In this document: piece by piece, positions 59,526 to 64,000 of the stretch
Layout: the number at the start of each line of letters is the position of its first letter
How positions within the stretch are numbered: the stretch's first letter is position 1
NCBI GenBank assembly: GCA_041653835.1
Contig: JBAZEP010000003.1
Coordinates: 13,834-77,833, forward strand
DNA: 64,000 nucleotides
Source of the DNA: UBA10183 sp041653835
GTDB taxonomy: Bacteria; Omnitrophota; Gorgyraeia; Gorgyraeales; Gorgyraeaceae
Direction of reading: 5' to 3'
Notes under the pieces: model-generated
Databases searched by the model: none
Told to the model about the DNA's origin: nothing
The model's input: the letters and a program-made list of their open reading frames with translations, nothing else
Translations under genes and position numbers: made by a program

Positions 59526-60696
59526 CCCGGAAAAAATAAGAAAGCTTTCTAAAGTAACCGCGCCGCCTTACGACGTTATTTCCAGGGAAGAACTGGAACG
59601 CCTCTATAAAATGAACCGATATAATATAGTCCGGCCGCTTCTCGGTAAAGACCTCTCCGGTGACAGCGATAAAAATAATAAATATACGCGCGCCGCGGGA
59701 TATCTCAGGGATTGGATGGAAAAAGAGGTGCTTAAACGCGACAAAGAGGACAGCGTATATATAAACACGCAGGAATTCAAGGTTGACGGGAAGGTCAAAA
59801 AAAGGATAGGCTTTATCGCGCTGTTGAAACTGGAAGAGTTCGACACCAAAAAGTCTTCCGTCTATCCTCATGAAAATACGTTATCTGCCCCCAAAGAGGA
59901 CAGGGCCAAGCTTATCCGCGCCACCGAGGCGAACCTGGGCCCGGTGTTCGCCATATATGAGGATAAAGACAGGTCGATATCGTCTATCCTCAAAAAAGTG
60001 ATGTCATCTAAACCCCTGGCGGACATAAAAGACACGAACGGCGTCAGGAATAAGTTCTGGCGGGTTTCCGACAGGAAAATAACTGCCGCGCTCTGTTCTG
60101 CCATGAAAAACAAGAAGCTCTTCATCGCGGACGGCCATCACCGGTACGAGGTAGGCCTGGCTTTCAGTAAATTCAAAAAGGACCCGAAGTACGGTTATAT
60201 ACTTACCTATTTTACCGACCTCCTGGGAGAGGGGCTTGTGGTGTTGCCGTATCACAGGCTGATAGGCGGGCTGGATAAGGGCGCGCTTTCCCGCCTGGAA
60301 GATTCCTTGAAGAAAAATTTTATTATAGAACCCGTCAGGTCCAGGAAGGCGCTGAAGGCCTTCCTTGCCAAGGCAGGTAAGGACGAAGCCAGGTTCGTGA
60401 TTTACATGCGGAAAAAGTTCATGGGGCTTTCATTCAAAGGTAAAAAAGAGCTGGATGTCACTATCGCTAAAAACCTTATTATAGACCCGCTTGATAAGAT
60501 TTTTATAGATTTTACGAAAGATTTGGATTATGCTATTAGGAAAGTAAATAACCACGAATTCAGTTTCGCCATATTAGTCAACCCCGTAAAGATCACGGAG
60601 ATAAGGGATGTTGCTTTTCTTGGCAGGCGTATGCCGCAGAAATCGACATATTTTTATCCCAAAGTCCTGACGGGCCTTGTAATTAATGTGTTTTAA
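59488..60696 (+). CDS. DUF1015 family protein
   Basis: 402 residues. Opens with IIAFKGTRYNPEKIRKLSKV then APPYDVIS, and carries the conserved FIADGHHRYEVGLAF, both hallmarks of DUF1015 (formerly SerC-linked). Reaction unknown; the ADGHHRYE motif suggests a catalytic or nucleotide site. It overlaps the VanZ-like gene by 38 nt. Confidence 0.92.
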   Translation: MADIIAFKGTRYNPEKIRKLSKVTAPPYDVISREELERLYKMNRYNIVRPLLGKDLSGDSDKNNKYTRAAGYLRDWMEKEVLKRDKEDSVYINTQEFKVDGKVKKRIGFIALLKLEEFDTKKSSVYPHENTLSAPKEDRAKLIRATEANLGPVFAIYEDKDRSISSILKKVMSSKPLADIKDTNGVRNKFWRVSDRKITAALCSAMKNKKLFIADGHHRYEVGLAFSKFKKDPKYGYILTYFTDLLGEGLVVLPYHRLIGGLDKGALSRLEDSLKKNFIIEPVRSRKALKAFLAKAGKDEARFVIYMRKKFMGLSFKGKKELDVTIAKNLIIDPLDKIFIDFTKDLDYAIRKVNNHEFSFAILVNPVKITEIRDVAFLGRRMPQKSTYFYPKVLTGLVINVF

Positions 60697-60698
60697 TT

Positions 60699-61544
60699 AT
60701 GCCCCTATTCGGTAAACCAAAATCTACAGCTACCAATATCCCGCAGAAGCGCAAAGGCGTGCCCGGCGGGCAATGGGTAAAGTGCGAGGACTGCGGCGAG
60801 ATAATATACAAAAAGACCCTTGATGAGAATTTTAAGGTCTGCTCCAAATGCAATTTCCATTTTACGCTCGGAGCGTACGAGCGCATAAGCCAGTTCACGG
60901 ACGAGGCTAGTTTCGAGGAATTCGATAAAGACATGAAGTCAGGCGATCCTCTGGGTTTCAAGGGGCCAAAGGCGTATCCTGTAAAATTGGAAGAAGACCG
61001 CGCCGCCACAAATATGACAGACGCCTGCGTTATAGGAAAAGCGCTCATCGATAAAAAACCGCTCGCGCTGGCTGTTACTGATTCGCGTTTTATCATGGGT
61101 ACGATGGGGCAGGTGGTGGGGGAGAAGATCACCAGGATCACGGAATATGCCACTAAAAATAAATTACCTCTTGTGATAATATCGGGTTCGGGCGGCGGCG
61201 CCAGGATGTACGAAGGAATGATATCTCTCATGCAGATGGCAAAGACGAGCGCGGCGCTGGCAAGGCATAACGAGGCGGGCTTCTTATATATCTCAATACT
61301 TACCAATCCCACAATGGCGGGGGTGCTCGCGAGTTTTGCCACGCTCGGGGATATTATAATAGCCGAGCCGAAGGCGCTTATAGGTTTTACCGGCCCGAGG
61401 GTAATAGAGCAGACTATACGCCAGAAACTTCCTTCAGGGTTCCAGACTTCGGAATTTCTACTGGAGCATGGGCTTATAGACATGGTCGTGCACCGCAAAA
61501 ATCTAAGGGGCACTGTTTCACAGCTTATAGATTATTTAAGTTGA
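60699..61544 (+). CDS. accD: acetyl-CoA carboxylase carboxyltransferase beta subunit
   Basis: 281 residues. An N-terminal zinc ribbon (WVKCEDCGEIIYKKTLDENFKVCSKC region) and the crotonase-like core with ISGSGGGARMYEGMISLMQM, NPTMAGVLASFATLGD and GFTGPRVIEQTIRQKLPSGF. It forms malonyl-CoA for fatty acid synthesis with AccA, which is not in the window. Confidence 0.96.
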   Translation: MPLFGKPKSTATNIPQKRKGVPGGQWVKCEDCGEIIYKKTLDENFKVCSKCNFHFTLGAYERISQFTDEASFEEFDKDMKSGDPLGFKGPKAYPVKLEEDRAATNMTDACVIGKALIDKKPLALAVTDSRFIMGTMGQVVGEKITRITEYATKNKLPLVIISGSGGGARMYEGMISLMQMAKTSAALARHNEAGFLYISILTNPTMAGVLASFATLGDIIIAEPKALIGFTGPRVIEQTIRQKLPSGFQTSEFLLEHGLIDMVVHRKNLRGTVSQLIDYLS

Positions 61545-61549
61545 ATTAT

Positions 61550-61578
61550 TTGACATTATCGCGAAAATTGTATAAAAT
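61550..61578 (+). promoter_or_regulatory. promoter of the ABC ATPase gene, leaderless type
   Basis: TTGACA (61550-61555), 17-nt spacer, TAAAAT (61573-61578), 9 nt before the ATG. No ribosome-binding site. Confidence 0.6.
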
Positions 61579-61587
61579 ACATATCTT

Positions 61588-62691
61588 ATGGCACAGGTAA
61601 GTTTAAAAAATGTTTACAAGGTTTATCCGGGCAACATAGAAGCTGTCCGTGATGTAAGCCTCGGCGTGGAGAACAAGGAATTCGTGGTGCTTGTCGGCCC
61701 GTCGGGCTGCGGTAAATCCACTACGTTAAGGATGATAGCCGGGCTCGAAGATATTACCAAAGGCGAGATATGGATAGGCAATAAAATAGTCAATGATGTT
61801 CCTCCCAAGGACAGGGATATCGCCATGGTCTTCCAGAATTACGCGTTATATCCCCATATGACTGTTTACGAAAACATGTCATTTGCCCTCCGCCTCCGCA
61901 AATACCCTAAATCAGAGATACAGGCGCGCGTCAAAGAAGCGGCTGAGATACTCGGCATTACCAAGCTTTTGAACAGGCGGCCCAGGGAACTTTCGGGCGG
62001 ACAGCGCCAGCGCGTGGCCGTCGGCAGGGCAATAGTCAGGAAGCCCATGGTATTTTTATTTGACGAACCTTTGAGCAACCTGGACGCCAAGATGCGCGTC
62101 CAGATGAGGACCGAATTGAACAAACTGCACATCAGACTGCAATCCACCATGATATACGTTACCCACGACCAGACAGAGGCCATGACCATGGGTAACCGTA
62201 TAGTCGTAATGAAGGACGGCATTATACAACAGGTGGCGGATCCGCTCATGCTGTACGATAAGCCGGTCAATAAATTCGTGGCGGGTTTCATGGGTTCGCC
62301 TCCCATGAATTTCATAAAGGGCAGGATAATCAAGAAAGAATCCAAACTTTTCTTTACGGAAGACGGTTTTACCGTCAAGATAGTAGAGGATATGTATAAA
62401 AAACTGGCCGCGTACGAAGGCAAAGAGATATTCTTCGGTATAAGGCCGGAAGACATATATGACAAACTTTTTACCTCCCAGGCGTCAGCCGACAATACGG
62501 TAAAGGCCGTTGTGGAAATAGTGGAGCCAATGGGCGCGGAGGCCTTTTTGTATATCACGGTCGGCAAAAGCTCGCTCATAGCGAGGGTAAGCGGCCATGA
62601 CAGGCCTGAAGTCCACCAGGACATGGACCTTGTCTTTGACATGTCGAAGGCCCACTTTTTCCATAAGGATACCGAGGAAACCATTATCTAA
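61588..62691 (+). CDS. sugar-type ABC transporter ATP-binding protein (MalK/UgpC-like)
   Basis: 367 residues. Walker A GPSGCGKST, signature LSGGQRQRVAVGRA, Walker B VFLFDEPLSNLD, then a C-terminal TOBE/regulatory domain (GIRPEDIYD). This class drives uptake of sugars or glycerol-phosphate and often serves several permeases. No permease or binding protein lies nearby, so it may be a shared ATPase. Confidence 0.93.
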   Translation: MAQVSLKNVYKVYPGNIEAVRDVSLGVENKEFVVLVGPSGCGKSTTLRMIAGLEDITKGEIWIGNKIVNDVPPKDRDIAMVFQNYALYPHMTVYENMSFALRLRKYPKSEIQARVKEAAEILGITKLLNRRPRELSGGQRQRVAVGRAIVRKPMVFLFDEPLSNLDAKMRVQMRTELNKLHIRLQSTMIYVTHDQTEAMTMGNRIVVMKDGIIQQVADPLMLYDKPVNKFVAGFMGSPPMNFIKGRIIKKESKLFFTEDGFTVKIVEDMYKKLAAYEGKEIFFGIRPEDIYDKLFTSQASADNTVKAVVEIVEPMGAEAFLYITVGKSSLIARVSGHDRPEVHQDMDLVFDMSKAHFFHKDTEETII

Positions 62692-62712
62692 GTATTATTA
62701 CAATGGTTACTC

Positions 62713-64000
62713 ATGAATTCAGAAGATAAAAATACTTTAATAGTAATATTATTATGCAGTATCAGCTTTGTAATAATTTCTTATCTCGCTTTCCGCACCG
62801 CCCTTCCGAAACTCCCTAATATTTTTTTATATAACCTCGTCATAGTATTCGCCCTGCACGAGCTTGGCTACAAGAGGACGCTTTTTTTCCTGGGCGCCAG
62901 CATCTTCCTCGTCATCCTCATATCCGTCAATTCGAATTTTTTATACGTCCTTAATATCCCGGTATTTTTCATAACGTTCCTGATAACGGATAACGAGATA
63001 AAGAAGCATAACTATCATTCCCTGATCATGAAGACGAGGATCGAGGAGATAGCGGAGAATATCAATGTCCTCTGGGACGAGCATAACAAACACAAAAGAG
63101 AGGCCGTATCCCTGGAGAAGAAAGGGTCGAGATATAATGCCCTGAAAGATGTCGTGTCTGTTCTGAATTCCACGCTGACCCTCGAAGACGTAGCTAAAAA
63201 TATAATGGACAATGCCTTCAATATCGTGGGCAAATCCGATTCAGGGCTTTTATTCCTCGTGGACACTACCAAACAGGAATTGAATCTCGTTCTTTCCGCG
63301 AACAGGGCGCATCCCGACAGGATAAAGACAAAAAAAGGCGATATGCTCGATGAATGGGTATTTAAAGAAGGGCAGTGCCTCCTGGTGGATGATATAAAAA
63401 AGGATTTCAGGTTCAGCGAAGACCGGTTCAACGGCCGCGACAGGCAGTTCCGTTCGGTTATTTCCTGTCCGCTCATGGAAGGGTATAAAGTGATAGGTAT
63501 CCTGAGGCTTGAGAACCTGCATCCTTACCATTATACATCGGAAGACCTGAGGCTTTTAGACATCATATCCGACATAGGCGCGGTAAGCCTTCAAAACGCG
63601 GAGCTCTATAAACAAACCCTGGATCTCGCGGTCAAGGACGGCCTCACGGGCTTGTACCTGAGGAGATATTTCATAGACAGGCTTAAACAGGAATTGACTT
63701 ATTGTTACCGCAATAATTCGCATTGTTCTTTTCTTATGGTGGATATAGATAATTTCAAGAATTATAACGACGAATACGGCCATGTGGCGGGCGACCTGGT
63801 ATTGAAATTGATCTCGAGAGTGCTCCTGGATCATGTGGACGGCGGCTTGTCTTGCCGTTACGGCGGCGAGGAGTTTTCGATAGTCCTGCCGGACACCTCT
63901 AAAAAAGACGCGCTCCGCGCAGCCGATAATATCAGGAAGGCGGTAAAAAAAGAAAGTATAGAACTCCGCAGGATAAAGACACATGTCACTGTCCCTATCG
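62713..64000 (+). CDS. GAF-GGDEF protein, diguanylate cyclase (3' end beyond window)
   Basis: 429 residues are visible. Three hydrophobic segments (about 8-28, 36-49 and 56-91) give a membrane anchor; a linker helix follows; GAF-like domain about 145-300 (SVISCPLMEGYKVIGILRLE); GGDEF domain from about 305 with DGLTGLYLRRYFIDRL, metal-binding MVDIDNFKNYND and active-site YGGEEF (383-388). Probably makes c-di-GMP in response to a signal bound by GAF. Start ATG 62713; no strong ribosome site. Confidence 0.92.
   Translation, partial: MNSEDKNTLIVILLCSISFVIISYLAFRTALPKLPNIFLYNLVIVFALHELGYKRTLFFLGASIFLVILISVNSNFLYVLNIPVFFITFLITDNEIKKHNYHSLIMKTRIEEIAENINVLWDEHNKHKREAVSLEKKGSRYNALKDVVSVLNSTLTLEDVAKNIMDNAFNIVGKSDSGLLFLVDTTKQELNLVLSANRAHPDRIKTKKGDMLDEWVFKEGQCLLVDDIKKDFRFSEDRFNGRDRQFRSVISCPLMEGYKVIGILRLENLHPYHYTSEDLRLLDIISDIGAVSLQNAELYKQTLDLAVKDGLTGLYLRRYFIDRLKQELTYCYRNNSHCSFLMVDIDNFKNYNDEYGHVAGDLVLKLISRVLLDHVDGGLSCRYGGEEFSIVLPDTSKKDALRAADNIRKAVKKESIELRRIKTHVTVPI

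Noticed and set aside
61866..62684. Long antisense reading frames, for example opposite the ABC ATPase and opposite ptsI (35744-36493)
   Set aside because: They mirror strongly conserved genes, lack family motifs and ribosome sites, and follow from codon bias.

Overview
The window reads as a chromosomal segment of a Gram-negative bacterium with dense, short-spaced operons and many ATGA start/stop overlaps. LptF/LptG, a TonB-dependent receptor, ExbB/ExbD, a TolC/MFP/RND efflux set and lipoproteins imply an outer membrane. Heavy use of ATA and AGG codons, a sulfide-type Thi4, an OtsB-DUF5752-TreT trehalose cluster and a regulatory-looking PTS would fit an uncultured lineage such as Candidatus Omnitrophota. 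That placement is inference; no rRNA gene is present to confirm it.

Layout. 1-7.4 kb: 3' end of fhs, a short pyruvate kinase, a LOG-family protein, rhodanese, a remnant of a radical SAM gene, trehalose genes, an exported Fe/Mn SOD and a TPP riboswitch-thi4 unit. 7.4-14.9 kb: small zinc protein, DEAD-box helicase, pabB, YbgC-like thioesterase, ferritin-like protein, purine permease, ExbB/ExbD pair, and the ACT/UPF0210 pair. 15-18 kb (minus strand): rlmD-like methyltransferase and TonB-dependent receptor. 18.4-23.9 kb: tRNA-Arg with an attached repeat element, a glycerol catabolic operon, Nudix and retropepsin-like genes. 23.9-30.3 kb: MarR-controlled RND efflux operon. 30.3-33.7 kb: unknown gene, rlmN, radC, four tRNAs, a second copy of the tRNA-attached element, and an AT-rich GIY-YIG gene between hairpins. 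33.7-41.8 kb: EIIA-YvcK-HPr-EI, sugar-phosphate isomerase, nucleotidyltransferase, metK, ahcY. 41.8-44.8 kb (minus): comF-lptF-lptG. 44.9-54 kb: TPR, PilZ, lipoprotein, RluA, CorC-like, BaiN-like, miaB, miaA, SGNH and hflX. 54-58.8 kb: CIRCE-hrcA-grpE-dnaK-dnaJ. 58.8-64 kb: FmdB-like, VanZ-like, DUF1015, accD, an ABC ATPase and a GAF-GGDEF protein cut by the window end.

The most unusual content is non-coding. (1) Two elements of about 110-120 nt sit just downstream of two different tRNA genes. Each ends in a copy of its own tRNA's 3' end, begins with the inverted complement of the same T-arm, and encloses conserved boxes and a covarying three-stem fold. (2) Several palindrome families are scattered at gene ends. 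Three of them have 19-nt arms around short centres, with arm sequences that differ between copies but stay complementary. They supply stop codons and C-terminal tails to MiaB and HflX, and one lies in frame inside miaB. (3) At least seven promoters place the -10 box so close to the start codon that the transcripts would be leaderless.
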